Part shown: piece by piece, positions 1 through 8,100 of the stretch | Layout: each line of letters begins with the position of its first letter | How positions within the stretch are numbered: the first letter of the stretch is position 1 | Assembly: GCA_003170295.1 (NCBI GenBank) | Contig: PNAJ01000115.1 | Coordinates: forward strand, 1-64,000 | Source: Bryobacterales bacterium | GTDB lineage: Bacteria; Acidobacteriota; Terriglobia; Bryobacterales; Bryobacteraceae | Direction: 5' to 3' | Length of the DNA stretch: 64,000 nucleotides | The notes under the pieces: model-generated | The model's input: the letters and a program-made list of their open reading frames with translations, nothing else | What the model was told of the DNA's origin: nothing | The model's database searches: none | Translations under genes and position numbers: made by a program

Positions 1-581
1 ATCCCCATCAGCGTCGCGTAGCGCAGCTTGTTGATGCCGCTTTGAATCGTCAGTACCGCCGGCAGAGGCATCGCGATGTGCTGGAACCAACCGTCTTCAA
101 GCTCGCGCTTCACGCGAATGGATTTGTCTTGCACTTCGACCTGCATGATGATCGTCGAGCTCGCGATTCCAAGCAGCTCAGCCAGCACCACGCCTGTCTG
201 TCCATAACCCAGGTCGTCCGATTGCAGACCGGTGAGAATCAGGTCCGGATTTTCCGCCTTCACCGCGCCGGCGAGCAACTTTGCGACTCCCAGCGTGTCC
301 AAGGTGTTGAGATTCTCTTCAGTATCAATGTGTATGGCCCGGTCCGCGCCTTTGGCGAGAGCTTCGCGAATAGTCTGGGCGGCACGTGCTGGCCCGGCGC
401 AAAGTGCGATCACTTCTCCGCCGTGTTTTTCCTTCAATTGCAGCGCCTCTTCGAGAGCGTAAGCATCGGGCTCGTTGATCTCGAAGCTCAAATCGGACTC
501 CTGGATCCCGCGTCCCGACGCTTCCACGCGGAGCTGCGAGTCGCGTACGGGGACTTGCTTGATCGCAACAATGATCTTCAT
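1..581 (-). CDS. etfB: Electron transfer flavoprotein beta subunit, partial (cut by window edge)
   Basis: The reading frame starts at ATG (581-579) and stays open to the left edge, so about 193 N-terminal codons are visible and the C-terminus is missing. The protein begins MKIIVAIKQVPVRDSQLR and continues with FEINEPDAYALEEAL, ALCAGPARAAQTIREALAKG and GLQSDDLGYGQTG, which are hallmark stretches of EtfB. EtfB forms a soluble FAD/AMP-binding heterodimer with EtfA and passes electrons from acyl-CoA and related dehydrogenases to the membrane quinone pool. It starts 22 bp after the fabF stop on the same strand, so it is probably co-transcribed with acpP-fabF. etfA would be expected further left, outside the window. 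Confidence 0.93.
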   Translation of the reverse strand, partial: MKIIVAIKQVPVRDSQLRVEASGRGIQESDLSFEINEPDAYALEEALQLKEKHGGEVIALCAGPARAAQTIREALAKGADRAIHIDTEENLNTLDTLGVAKLLAGAVKAENPDLILTGLQSDDLGYGQTGVVLAELLGIASSTIIMQVEVQDKSIRVKRELEDGWFQHIAMPLPAVLTIQSGINKLRYATLMG

Positions 582-603
582 AAACTAATCGGCGATTTTC
601 ATA

Positions 604-1842
604 TTATTCGTACTTCTTAAAGATGAGACAACCGTTCGTTCCGCCAAAGCCGAACGAGTTGGTCAGCGCGTAATCGATTTTCATCGGCCGCGCGTGATTT
701 GGCACGTAATCCAGATCGCAATCCGGATCGGGCACCTCCAGGTTGATTGTCGGCGGCGCGATCTGATCGCAAATCGCGAGCACCGTGATCCCCGCTTCGA
801 GGCCACCCGCGCCACCCAGCAAATGCCCGGTCATCGATTTGGTCGACGATACGGCAACCGTGCGTGCATGATCGCCGAACACGCGTTTGATCGCCGTGGT
901 CTCGATGCGATCGCCCAGAGGCGTCGACGTCCCATGCGCATTGATGTAATCGATCTGATGTGCCTCGATTTTAGCGTCCCTCAGCGAATTGCGCATCACG
1001 CGATACGCGCCGTCCCCATCTTCGGCCGGCGAAGTGATGTGATACGCGTCGCCCGACATCCCGTAGCCGACGATCTCGGCCAAAATGGGCGCGCCGCGCC
1101 CCTTGGCATGCTCGAGCTCCTCTAAAACCAGAATACCAGCGCCCTCGCCGATAATAAACCCGTCGCGCGAAACGTCCCAAGGGCGGCAGGCGTGCTCCGG
1201 ATCGTCATTGCGCTGCGACAGAGCGCGCATCGCCGCAAATCCGCCGACGCCCAGCGGCGTAATGCAGGCCTCGGCGCCTCCGCAGATCATCACGTCGGCA
1301 TCGTCGTGCTGGATCAGCCGGAACGAATCGCCCACCGCGTGCGCGCTCGTTGTACACGCGGTCGCGGTTGCCGAGTTCGGACCCTTCGCGCCCGTGCGGA
1401 TCGAGACATAGCCCGATGCAAGATTAATAATCGTGGCAGGGATGAAAAACGGCGAGATGCGCGACGGACCTTTTTCAAGTAAATTCCGATGCTCACGCTC
1501 GATCACTTCGAATCCGCCAATGCCGCTGCCGATGTAAACACCGGTGCGCTCAGCCGTCTCCGGATTCGGCTTCAGTCCCGCGCCTTCCAGGGCGAACTCC
1601 GACGCCGCAATGGCGAACTGGATGAACCGCCCCATCTTCTTGATTTCTTTTTTCTCGATGTAATCGCCCGGATTGAAACCCTTCACCTCGCCGGCGATGC
1701 GGCAATTGAAATCGGTGGCATCGAATGCGGTGATCGGCCCAATGCCGTTCGTCCCGCTCTTGATGGCCTCCCAGACAGGTTTAGTGCCGATTCCAACCGA
1801 AGTCAGAAGTCCGACTCCGGTAACTACGACTCTTCTTTGCAA
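604..1842 (-). CDS. fabF: Beta-ketoacyl-ACP synthase II
   Basis: 412 residues, the usual length for FabF, with the typical start MQRRVVVTGVGLLTSVG. It condenses malonyl-ACP with acyl-ACP in cytosolic fatty-acid elongation. The thiolase-fold triad is visible: nucleophile C163 in TATACTTSAHA, H303 in NAHGTSTPLGD and H340 in SMTGHLLGGAGG, with K335 in the SSTKS motif. It lies 38 bp downstream of acpP on the same strand, the conserved acpP-fabF arrangement, and is followed by etfB. No damage is seen. The presence of both active-site histidines separates it from FabH; distinction from FabB rests on overall resemblance and the acpP neighbour. Confidence 0.96.
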   Translation of the reverse strand: MQRRVVVTGVGLLTSVGIGTKPVWEAIKSGTNGIGPITAFDATDFNCRIAGEVKGFNPGDYIEKKEIKKMGRFIQFAIAASEFALEGAGLKPNPETAERTGVYIGSGIGGFEVIEREHRNLLEKGPSRISPFFIPATIINLASGYVSIRTGAKGPNSATATACTTSAHAVGDSFRLIQHDDADVMICGGAEACITPLGVGGFAAMRALSQRNDDPEHACRPWDVSRDGFIIGEGAGILVLEELEHAKGRGAPILAEIVGYGMSGDAYHITSPAEDGDGAYRVMRNSLRDAKIEAHQIDYINAHGTSTPLGDRIETTAIKRVFGDHARTVAVSSTKSMTGHLLGGAGGLEAGITVLAICDQIAPPTINLEVPDPDCDLDYVPNHARPMKIDYALTNSFGFGGTNGCLIFKKYE

Positions 1843-1880
1843 GGAAAACTCCGCAAACGTGGCTCCAAGAATTCGCCGCG

Positions 1881-2117
1881 CTAAGCTTTCTTCTTCGACT
1901 CGATGTAGTCGATGGCATTCTTCACCGTCGCGATCTTCTCGGCGTCCTCATCCGGAATGTCGAGGTCGAACGCTTCCTCGAACGCCATCACCAGCTCGAC
2001 GATATCAAGCGAGTCGGCGCCGAGATCATCGACAAAGCTCGCGGTGGGATCGACTTGGGACTCATCCACCCCTAACTGCTCGACGATGATTTGCTTGACC
2101 TTCTGCTCAACGGACAT
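1881..2117 (-). CDS. acpP: Acyl carrier protein
   Basis: 78 residues, acidic, with the phosphopantetheine attachment motif [12 protein letters not shown]36 is the modified serine. It starts [17 protein letters not shown] and carries acyl chains between fatty-acid synthase enzymes in the cytosol. A clear Shine-Dalgarno (GGAGGG on the minus strand) lies a few bases before the ATG. It is the first gene of the acpP-fabF-etfB run, so the promoter is expected in the roughly 107-bp gap before the next upstream gene at 2225; no convincing -35/-10 pair was picked out there. Confidence 0.97.
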   Translation of the reverse strand: MSVEQKVKQIIVEQLGVDESQVDPTASFVDDLGADSLDIVELVMAFEEAFDLDIPDEDAEKIATVKNAIDYIESKKKA

Positions 2118-2224
2118 GCACCCTCCAGGGATTCTTTGGCAACTCCTCGATTCTACCTACGCGAGGCGGGATACGCAAGCTGCAAACAATCCCGGAGAGT
2201 GCCTTCAACGAGTTACGCGCCGGT

Positions 2225-3046
2225 TTATTTACGATCGAAACGGGCGCCGTAATCGTCGTGATGGTCGCGAAATTCCCTCATCCGGCGCAGATCGTCCGTC
2301 AGAATCTCTCTGTCCCGAGCGGAAAGCCGGTTGTTCTGAAGGACGTTGGTCAGTGAATACATGACGTCATCGAGTTCGTGGTCGTCAAAACGGCCCTGAC
2401 TCAATTTCCCCTGTAGTTCGTTCAGCTCGAAGATCGTCCGCGACAACCGGGATTGATCGCCGGTGAAAGGAAATGTCGAATGCTGCAGATGCTCCACATC
2501 CTCGCGGACCCGTTGGAACAGATTCTTGCGCCATGCATCGCCCTGGAAGAAGCGTTCCCGCTCGTTCTGATAGTCCATGTGCTGCCGATCCCCGTCGCGA
2601 CTCTGGTCGTAACCGCGGTCTCCCTGCTCCCGCCGTTCGCCGCTATTTCCGGCCCACATGATCTCAAAGCGATACTCGCCCGCGCCACCCTGCGGATCGT
2701 CAATGCGAATCACTGCCGGACCGCCATCGCGCGGCGTCCGAACCAGCTCCTGCCGCCCCCGTCCGTCCACCTCAGCGAACCTGAACCCCGGCGCGTTCGC
2801 CGGCATTGGACGCGTACACTCGAATTGCCGCAATTGAGGCGGCTGCCCGGAAAGATTGCGCAGAAGAAGGTTGTCTCCACGGATCTCCACCTCCGCAGCC
2901 CCATCGACGACGACGTCCACCGTGCATCCTTCACCGCCGCCCGGTCCCGCGCCCGCACGAACGATCGACGCCCGTCGCTGAGTTTCCTGAGCGCTCAAGG
3001 TCGCCACTGCGGCCGCAGCCGCCATAATCAAACATAGTTTATGCAT
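2225..3046 (-). CDS. Secreted protein of unknown function
   Basis: 273 residues, family not recognised. Residues 1-19 form a clean signal peptide (MHKLCLIMAAAAAVATLSA, cleavage before QET), so export is expected. The middle (about residues 30-130) looks beta-rich and the C-terminal half (about 140-273) is highly charged, with many Asp, Arg, Glu and His residues, e.g. EQGDRGYDQSRDGDRQHMD and a helical tail rich in DDHELDD and REFRDHHDDYGARFD. There are two cysteines in the mature part (C41 and C78), which could form a disulfide. It is a single gene on the minus strand with about 107 bp to acpP. No function is proposed. Confidence 0.75.
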   Translation of the reverse strand: MHKLCLIMAAAAAVATLSAQETQRRASIVRAGAGPGGGEGCTVDVVVDGAAEVEIRGDNLLLRNLSGQPPQLRQFECTRPMPANAPGFRFAEVDGRGRQELVRTPRDGGPAVIRIDDPQGGAGEYRFEIMWAGNSGERREQGDRGYDQSRDGDRQHMDYQNERERFFQGDAWRKNLFQRVREDVEHLQHSTFPFTGDQSRLSRTIFELNELQGKLSQGRFDDHELDDVMYSLTNVLQNNRLSARDREILTDDLRRMREFRDHHDDYGARFDRK

Positions 3047-3172
3047 TTTTCACCCTAGTGCCGTGTAAAGCAATTACGTCGCCAACGGGTTTTGGTTGTG
3101 TTTTCTTAAGCTTGCCCGCCAGCCGTCGGCAAACGGCACATGTAGGAATGACCTTGTGCAGACGTTTCCGCT

Positions 3173-4405
3173 TCACACCCACTTCACGCTATGATCCGCC
3201 GTCACCGCAAATGTCCCCGGCGGCGAATCGAGCGTGAAGAACGACCATGGCCCTTCAATCCACGGATAACGCCAAATCACGCTTTCGTCGATCTCGACAC
3301 CCAGGCCGGGACCCGATGGCACCACCAGATTCCCGTGTTCGATGGTCAGCGGCGTCTTGAGAATCTCGGCTGCCAATGGAAACGGATACATAAACTTGTG
3401 CGTGTCGGTTGAATAGCACGGATATTCCAGCCAATCGACCACGCTCTCCGGCCAACAAATCCCCAAATGCGCCGCCGCAAGAACTTCGAGCGACGACCCC
3501 CAGCTATGGAACGCAAATCGCAGCCCTGCGCGCGCAATATCCGGAAACAGCCGCCGCGCCGTCGCGAAGCCGCCCTGGCAGACCACGTCCATCTGCACAT
3601 AATCGACCGCCAGCGATTCGATGAGATCCAGATAGCGCAGTTCATTCGGCTCATGCTCGCCACTTGCCAGCGGCACCAGGTCGAGCTCGTTCAACGCGAC
3701 GTATGCATCGTGATCGTCGGGCGGCATCGGTTCTTCGAGCCACAGGATACGGTACTCCGCCATCGCCTTCGCCAGGCGCTCCACCGTTTGCTGCGAATAG
3801 CACTTGTTGCCCATGCGCCACCAGGTGTGCGCATCCACCATGATTTCGAAATCGGGTCCGGTCGCCTGCCGGATCTGCCGCACCGCTTCCAGATCGGCTT
3901 CCGGTCCGCAGCCCGGGCGCATTTTATACGCCGCGAATCCCACCTCCCGCGCCAGCACCGCTTCAGCCGCATAGCCCTCCGGCGCCTGATACATTCCGGA
4001 GCTGCCATAGAGCCGAATGCGGTCCCGCACACGTCCGCCGATTAGTTCGCTCACCGGCAAGTTGCGAGCTTTGCCCGCCAGATCGTACAGCGCAATTTCG
4101 ACCGCGCTATAAACCTTGCTCACCTCCGCGTCGGCGCCGGCCCCTTGTTGAAATTGGATCCGCAACGCGTCGGGATCGGTCAGCATGCGTCCGTTGAGAA
4201 ACGGCGCGATCAGTTGATCGATCGTCTGCTTCGCCTGGACGCTCGCCTGCCCCGGCGCATAACCGAACAATCCTTGATCGGTCGAGACGCGTATCAGCAT
4301 CGCGTCGCGTTTGAGAATGGTCCGTTCGCCTCCGAAGTATTGCAACTTGACAGGCTCGGGGAGCCGGTAGGAGAGCAGATAAGCTTCAATGCCGGTAATC
4401 TTCAT
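3173..4405 (-). CDS. Mandelate racemase/muconate lactonizing (enolase superfamily) enzyme
   Basis: 410 residues, the usual size for the superfamily. An N-terminal capping domain (about 1-120) is followed by a TIM-barrel. Expected catalytic and metal positions are visible: K161 in AAYKMRPG as general base, metal ligands D191 (MVDAH), E224/E225 (LWLEEP) and E250 (ASGEHE), then D273 (VQMDVV) and H300 (FAFHSWG). Enolase-superfamily enzymes abstract a proton alpha to a carboxylate with Mg2+, commonly in sugar-acid dehydration, racemisation or cycloisomerisation. The substrate cannot be read from the sequence and there is no sugar-acid operon around it. H300 on the last strands is compatible with a mandelate-racemase-type subgroup (inference). 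It stands alone, 126 bp from the next gene. Confidence 0.85.
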   Translation of the reverse strand: MKITGIEAYLLSYRLPEPVKLQYFGGERTILKRDAMLIRVSTDQGLFGYAPGQASVQAKQTIDQLIAPFLNGRMLTDPDALRIQFQQGAGADAEVSKVYSAVEIALYDLAGKARNLPVSELIGGRVRDRIRLYGSSGMYQAPEGYAAEAVLAREVGFAAYKMRPGCGPEADLEAVRQIRQATGPDFEIMVDAHTWWRMGNKCYSQQTVERLAKAMAEYRILWLEEPMPPDDHDAYVALNELDLVPLASGEHEPNELRYLDLIESLAVDYVQMDVVCQGGFATARRLFPDIARAGLRFAFHSWGSSLEVLAAAHLGICWPESVVDWLEYPCYSTDTHKFMYPFPLAAEILKTPLTIEHGNLVVPSGPGLGVEIDESVIWRYPWIEGPWSFFTLDSPPGTFAVTADHSVKWV

Positions 4406-4497
4406 CTTGAGGCGTTTACATTCTACCGAAAATCAAAACCCACCTCCGAACCGCGCTCGTGTTCCCAATGAAAACCGTTTGTTGTGCAGGCTGGCAG

Positions 4498-4545
4498 GTG
4501 GGGCGACCCCCTGGTCTGCGGCCGATCCCCCGATCGGCCTTTTCG
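4498..4545 (+). repeat. Dispersed palindromic repeat, family A, copy 1
   Basis: Starts GTGGGGCGACCCCCTGGTC and continues with GCGGCCGATC...GATCGGCCTTTTCG. It consists of two small palindromes, an imperfect GCG(G)ACC/GGTC(C)GC unit followed by GGCCGAT/ATCGGCC. Near-identical copies lie at 20014, 20108 (inverted), 25807 and 52792, always between genes. REP-like by structure; no transposase of the REP-associated type is in the window. Confidence 0.75.
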
Positions 4546-4600
4546 TGTGCGGACCGAATGTCAATCGGTCCATCCGGGCGAGAGCCCGGACGGTTTGTAG

Positions 4601-4622
4601 AGCCGCGACTACAGGGAGCGGT
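4601..4622 (+). repeat. Short dispersed repeat, family B, copy 1
   Basis: AGCCGCGACTACAGGGAGCG plus TC is repeated with two changes at 27778-27799. It sits directly after a family A repeat, so both may be parts of one larger repeated unit. Function unknown. Confidence 0.5.
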
Positions 4623-4689
4623 CAACGCCCCGTGTCTTAGAGAGAGTCGCCGCCACTGGACCTTCGGGAGCCCCGTCAGGAACGGGCGC

Positions 4690-4721
4690 AAAAAAATGCC
4701 GGGCGCGTTTAAACGCCCGGC
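4690..4721 (-). terminator. Rho-independent terminator of the molybdopterin-domain gene
   Basis: Read on the minus strand, an 8-bp perfect stem GCCGGGCG/CGCCCGGC (4721-4698) with an 8-nt loop is followed by A and then seven T residues (complement of 4696-4690). It lies 74 bp past the stop codon of the minus-strand gene ending at 4795, so it most likely ends that transcript. Confidence 0.85.
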
Positions 4722-4794
4722 GAGGAGCACCCACAAGTAGCTCGGAGGAATCTGCTTGTGGTTGTGGAGGAAATTGAACAGCTAAAATCCCAAA

Positions 4795-5766
4795 TCAGCC
4801 CAGTAAGCCGCCGTGTCCCAGGCAAGCCACTTCCCAACCTGAAACACGATACCGCGCCAAAAGTGGCGGCAGTACCAAATCGACGACATTCGGTTTCGCG
4901 GATCGGAAGCATCCAGGTGCGGAGACGATGGGTGTCTCCTCTTTATAACCTAGCAAAAAGAGATTGCCGGGCTCAACGGGCGCGAGAAACCGCTCCAGGT
5001 GACAGCCGATGCGTGTCATGGAGCGGCCAATCACGTCATCGGGACCCGCTGGCGCCGTGGTGGAGGCCACCAGAATCGCCGCCGGCTTTGCGCGCAACAG
5101 ATGCTGCAAGCCGCGAGCCACCGCGGTTTCCTCCTCTTGCGCGGCAAGCACAAAAGCGGGCGTGATTCCAAAATGCTCCAGCCGCTGGCGCATAATGCTT
5201 TCGAAGAGTTGCTTGGCGCGATCCCCATGCACCGGATCTGTATAAAGGACCGCAATCACCGGATTACGGACCGGACGCGCCTGCAAAATCGGCCCGCGCT
5301 CCCGCAAAATACTGATTAGCGCCTCGAGTTGCGATTGCGGAACCGCGAACGGAGCGCTCTTCACCGTGGCGATGCGCTGCCCCGCCCGCGCGAAACTGAA
5401 GTTCACGTTCGTCGCGATGACGATGCTCGCCGCGCAGTTGATCTGCTTCAGCAAATCCTCATCGACTAGAACGCAGCAGTCCTCGGTCGCGAAAAGATTA
5501 GCCCGGCCGCCCGCTGCCAGACGAATCTCCAGGCATCCGCAACCCATTTCCGCCGCCGCCTGACTTACCGCGTCGTCTTCGCCCACCTCGCCGTCTTCCA
5601 GTTCGGTCACCCAAACCTGACCCAGTCCTTCCGTCTCAAGCAGGCGCACATCTTCTTCACTCAGCACGTGCCCCTTAGCCAGCAGCTTTCGTCCCCCCGG
5701 ACGAAAAATCGTGCAGCAGAGAATCCTGCCCGTCGATTCCTTAACGCCGACCGTTTGTGCTTTCAT
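4795..5766 (-). CDS. Molybdopterin-binding-domain protein (MoCF/MobA-N-terminal-like)
   Basis: 323 residues from the ATG at 5766-5764, which has a strong GAGGAGG Shine-Dalgarno at correct spacing; a longer frame adds 13 residues but lacks this signal. The N-terminal third (GRILCCTIFRPGGRKLLAKG, HVLSEEDVRLLETEG, VGEDDA, RANLFATEDCCVLVDEDLLKQIN) and the later AGQRIATVKSAPFAVP match the first domain of the molybdopterin-binding protein family sometimes fused to MobA-type nucleotidyltransferases. The C-terminal half (VIAVLYTDPVHGDRAKQLF and following) resembles a MogA/MoeA-like molybdopterin-binding fold. A role in molybdenum cofactor chemistry is inferred from family only; no other moa/mob/moe gene is in the window. 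A truncated paralogue lies upstream at 6249-6587. Confidence 0.7.
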   Translation of the reverse strand: MKAQTVGVKESTGRILCCTIFRPGGRKLLAKGHVLSEEDVRLLETEGLGQVWVTELEDGEVGEDDAVSQAAAEMGCGCLEIRLAAGGRANLFATEDCCVLVDEDLLKQINCAASIVIATNVNFSFARAGQRIATVKSAPFAVPQSQLEALISILRERGPILQARPVRNPVIAVLYTDPVHGDRAKQLFESIMRQRLEHFGITPAFVLAAQEEETAVARGLQHLLRAKPAAILVASTTAPAGPDDVIGRSMTRIGCHLERFLAPVEPGNLFLLGYKEETPIVSAPGCFRSAKPNVVDLVLPPLLARYRVSGWEVACLGHGGLLG

Positions 5767-6248
5767 ATTGGCCTCCTCGAGTTGGCACTCGGACTGATTT
5801 TTCAAATAACCTTGTTCGCGTCAGCCTAGTGTCAAATCTCCCAGAATTATCTCAATAAAAATTGTAAAAATAATTAGAATTCCTGAAAACGCGAAATATA
5901 GTTATTTACACCTATATCTCTGACTATTAAACGGGGTAAGTGCAGTGTTGCGACACGGAGGGGCAGCCGAGCCTACGAGTCGTCTATCCAAACTCACCTC
6001 GTTCAGAAGACTCGTTAGAATTCCACAGATATTCATCAAAAAGATACCAGAGCCAAAACTTAGAATCTGGTCAATTTTGCTCTATGAGGGAAATTGTGTC
6101 GCAAGGAAATGAGAGTAGTACCAGGACTCAATGGTTGTACAACACTCGGCAGGCGCGGGGGACTTCCAGAACGATATGCAAAATCCCGCTCTGGAACGCC
6201 CATCCATCTGAGCCGGCGTTTCTCGACGGATCGGGGCGGTCACTAGAT
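5767..6248. other. AT-rich regulatory gap with relic of a duplication
   Basis: 482 bases without a credible gene. The part next to the start of the molybdopterin-domain gene is strikingly AT-rich (about 5835-5935). On the minus strand a TTGACA hexamer (5835-5830) could be a -35 element but the -10 is weak. Positions 6046-6147 repeat the sequence spanning the 3' end of the Crp/Fnr gene (6699-6797), so this gap contains the remnant of a duplicated block rather than unique sequence. Confidence 0.6.
6046..6147. repeat. Diverged copy of the crp 3'-end region (partner 6699-6797)
   Basis: Shared landmarks in the same order are ACCAGAG, TCAATTTTGCTC, GAGGGAAATTGTG versus GAGAAAATTGTG, GGAAATGAGAG versus GGAAAATGAGAG, and GACTCAATGGTTGTACAACAC versus GGCTCAATCGTGCAGCACAAC. 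The partner includes the last codons of the Crp/Fnr gene, whereas this copy is not followed by a crp reading frame, implying duplication then loss. Confidence 0.65.
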
Positions 6249-6587
6249 TCAACCACCAGATCCACCCCGGATCCGGATGCTTGCCGCATGGTTGACCTGC
6301 TTCAACAGTGGATCATCGTCTGAAACGTAGTCGTCTTCCCGGGCGAAAAAACCGGCGCCGCCGTTTGCCGCCAGAGGAGGTTCCGAGCCTCCTCTGCCTT
6401 CAACCGCTTCGCCTTCCTCAAAGTCGGTGACCCAAACTTGACCCAGTCCTTCCCTTTCGAGCCGGTGGACATCTTCCTCGCTCAGCACATGCCCCTTCGC
6501 CAGCAGTTTGCGTCCCCCGGGACGAAAAATCGTAAAGTAAAGAATCCTGCCTCTCGATTCTTTAACGCCGACCGCTTGTGCTTTCAT
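6249..6587 (-). CDS. Truncated paralogue of the molybdopterin-binding-domain gene
   Basis: 112 residues. Residues 1-55 closely match the gene at 4795-5766 (MKAQAVGVKESRGRIL, FRPGGRKLLAKGHVLSEEDV, EGLGQVWVTDFE). A diverged middle is followed by LLKQVNHAASI, after which similarity stops and the frame ends in RIRGGSGG. The ATG at 6587 has a GGAAGGGG ribosome site and corresponds exactly to the start chosen for the full-length copy. About two thirds of the protein is missing, so it is either a decaying duplicate or a free-standing N-terminal domain. It is downstream of the Crp/Fnr gene by 196 bp in the same direction. Confidence 0.6.
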   Translation of the reverse strand: MKAQAVGVKESRGRILYFTIFRPGGRKLLAKGHVLSEEDVHRLEREGLGQVWVTDFEEGEAVEGRGGSEPPLAANGGAGFFAREDDYVSDDDPLLKQVNHAASIRIRGGSGG

Positions 6588-6782
6588 GTTCCCCTTCCGC
6601 AAAATGTCAAAGTCATTTGCTAGAAATTACCCTGGTTATCACGGCGGGGTAGGCACGGTCTCGCCTAATTCCAGAGGGACCGGTTTCAAAAAAAACTTAC
6701 CAGAGGCACAATTTCAAAGCTGTTCAATTTTGCTCATCGCGAGAAAATTGTGCGACGGGAAAATGAGAGCGGTCCCGAGGGC

Positions 6783-7436
6783 TCAATCGTGCAGCACAAC
6801 GCTTAACAGCGAGCTGTGAACTTCCAGATGGCCATTGTACTTGATGAATCCAAGCTTGCGGAACTTATTCATGAAGAAGCTCACTCTGCTCCGCGTGGTG
6901 CCGATCATCTCGGCCAGGGTTTCCTGGCTGATTTTCGCGATCACCAGATCCGGCTTGCTCTCTTTTCCGAAGCTCGCCAGCAACAGAAGCGTGCGGGCCA
7001 ATCTTTTCTCGCTGGAATTGAAGAGCTGATCCACCAGGTCCTCCTCCATCCGGATGTTCCGACTCAACATGTAGGTGAGAAAGACCGATGAAAATGCCGG
7101 ATCGTCGCGCAGCGCGCGGACCATCACCGCTTTATTGATGCGTACAAGCGTACATTCCTCGAGCGGCGTGGCAGTGGCCATGCGCCGCGGCTGACCCGCC
7201 AGGCATCCTTCCCCAAAAAAATCGCCCGCTCCCAAGATGGCGATGACCGCTTCTTTCCCCACTGTCGAAACCACCGTGATCTTGACCTTGCCCTTCTCGA
7301 TGTAAAAGATGGAATCGGCCTCGTCGCCCTGGGAGAAAATTGCTTTCTTAGAAGTGCATTTCGAGATGGTCTTGTCACCATTGATTTTGGCCAAGAACTC
7401 CTGACCGTTAGCAATCTGCGCTTTCGTTTTCACCAT
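6783..7436 (-). CDS. Crp/Fnr-family transcription regulator
   Basis: 217 residues from the ATG at 7436-7434 (GAAGGG a few bases upstream; an ATG four codons earlier has no ribosome site). An N-terminal cyclic-nucleotide-binding beta-roll (about 20-135: FSQGDEADSIFYIEKGKVKI, GDFFGEGCLAGQPRRMATA) is followed by a long dimer helix and a Crp-type winged helix (ISQETLAEMIGTTRSRVSFFMNKF). The phosphate-binding cassette region FGEGCLAGQPRRMATA partly resembles the cAMP-binding GE...R(S/T)A signature but is not the canonical form, so the ligand is uncertain. There is no Fnr-type N-terminal cysteine cluster. Its 3' end is duplicated at 6046-6147. It may regulate the downstream molybdopterin-domain gene (inference from position). 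Confidence 0.85.
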   Translation of the reverse strand: MVKTKAQIANGQEFLAKINGDKTISKCTSKKAIFSQGDEADSIFYIEKGKVKITVVSTVGKEAVIAILGAGDFFGEGCLAGQPRRMATATPLEECTLVRINKAVMVRALRDDPAFSSVFLTYMLSRNIRMEEDLVDQLFNSSEKRLARTLLLLASFGKESKPDLVIAKISQETLAEMIGTTRSRVSFFMNKFRKLGFIKYNGHLEVHSSLLSVVLHD

Positions 7437-7560
7437 CGTGCCCTTCATTACTTGAACCTGTGCACTAAGCGATTATTCCTCTTTGAAAGGCGATCTCCGC
7501 GCTGTCGAAAACAGGGTATCACTGTGCAAAAACATTTTATACCAAGAAGGCCGCGTCCGT

Positions 7561-8097
7561 CTACTGCTTTCTAACGACCGGAAACTGTGGGAAATCGGCG
7601 ATCTGCGTGAGCCGGGTCGACGGTACCGGGGGCGCGTCCGGCTTGAGCCGTTTCAGCACCGCAATTTCATCGCAAGCCTGGAATTTCGGGCAACGCATGC
7701 AATCTTTCCACGCCTTTAACGGCAATTCGCCACGATCTACTTCTTCAAATCCCAGTTTGCCGAAAAATCCAGCAACATAAGTGAATGCAAATATCGAGTG
7801 CAACTCCTGCGCCCGGGCTTCCTGCTCCAGCGCCTCCACCAATGCGCGCCCGATTCCTCTTGCCTTCGCGCCAGGATCCACCGCGAGGCTCCGCACTTCG
7901 CCCGACGATGCCGTATAAAAATGCAGCGCGCCGCATCCCACCAGGCGCCCTTCGTCGAAGGCCACCAGAAAGTCCCGAATATTCTCGGCCATCTCAAACT
8001 CGGTGCGCGGCAGCATGACTCCCTGCGCGGCGTAGGCATTGATCAGCTCCAGCAGAGCAGTGATGTCGGTCAGCGAGGCTTTGCGTATTTCCAACAT
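7561..8097 (-). CDS. GNAT N-acetyltransferase, short N-acetylglutamate synthase type
   Basis: 178 residues with a single GNAT domain. The acetyl-CoA pyrophosphate loop is at about 76-87 (GAKARGIGRALV), preceded by the strand GEVRSLAVDP, and the C-terminal half contains AFTYVAGFFGKLGFEEVDR. A cysteine cluster CMRCPKFQACDE (C133, C136, C142) is typical of the short ArgA-like enzymes that make N-acetylglutamate from glutamate and acetyl-CoA, the first step of arginine synthesis. It follows argB by 3 bp on the same strand, which supports that role. Full-length ArgA would also carry an amino-acid-kinase-like domain, which is absent. The C-terminal tail after residue 150 is Pro-rich. Confidence 0.82.
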   Translation of the reverse strand: MLEIRKASLTDITALLELINAYAAQGVMLPRTEFEMAENIRDFLVAFDEGRLVGCGALHFYTASSGEVRSLAVDPGAKARGIGRALVEALEQEARAQELHSIFAFTYVAGFFGKLGFEEVDRGELPLKAWKDCMRCPKFQACDEIAVLKRLKPDAPPVPSTRLTQIADFPQFPVVRKQ

Positions 8098-8100
8098 GGC

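Larger units (their letters stand above)
4406..4794. other. Non-coding stretch with dispersed repeats and a terminator
   Basis: No credible gene is visible in these 389 bases. They hold a GGCGACC-type dispersed repeat (4498-4545), a second short repeat (4601-4622) and the rho-independent terminator of the molybdopterin-domain gene (4690-4721, minus strand). The predicted open frames here have no resemblance to known proteins and follow the repeat sequence. Confidence 0.7.

Noticed and set aside
42..620. Plus-strand open frame of 192 codons at the left edge
   Set aside because: Antisense to etfB, which runs off the edge and matches the EtfB family clearly.
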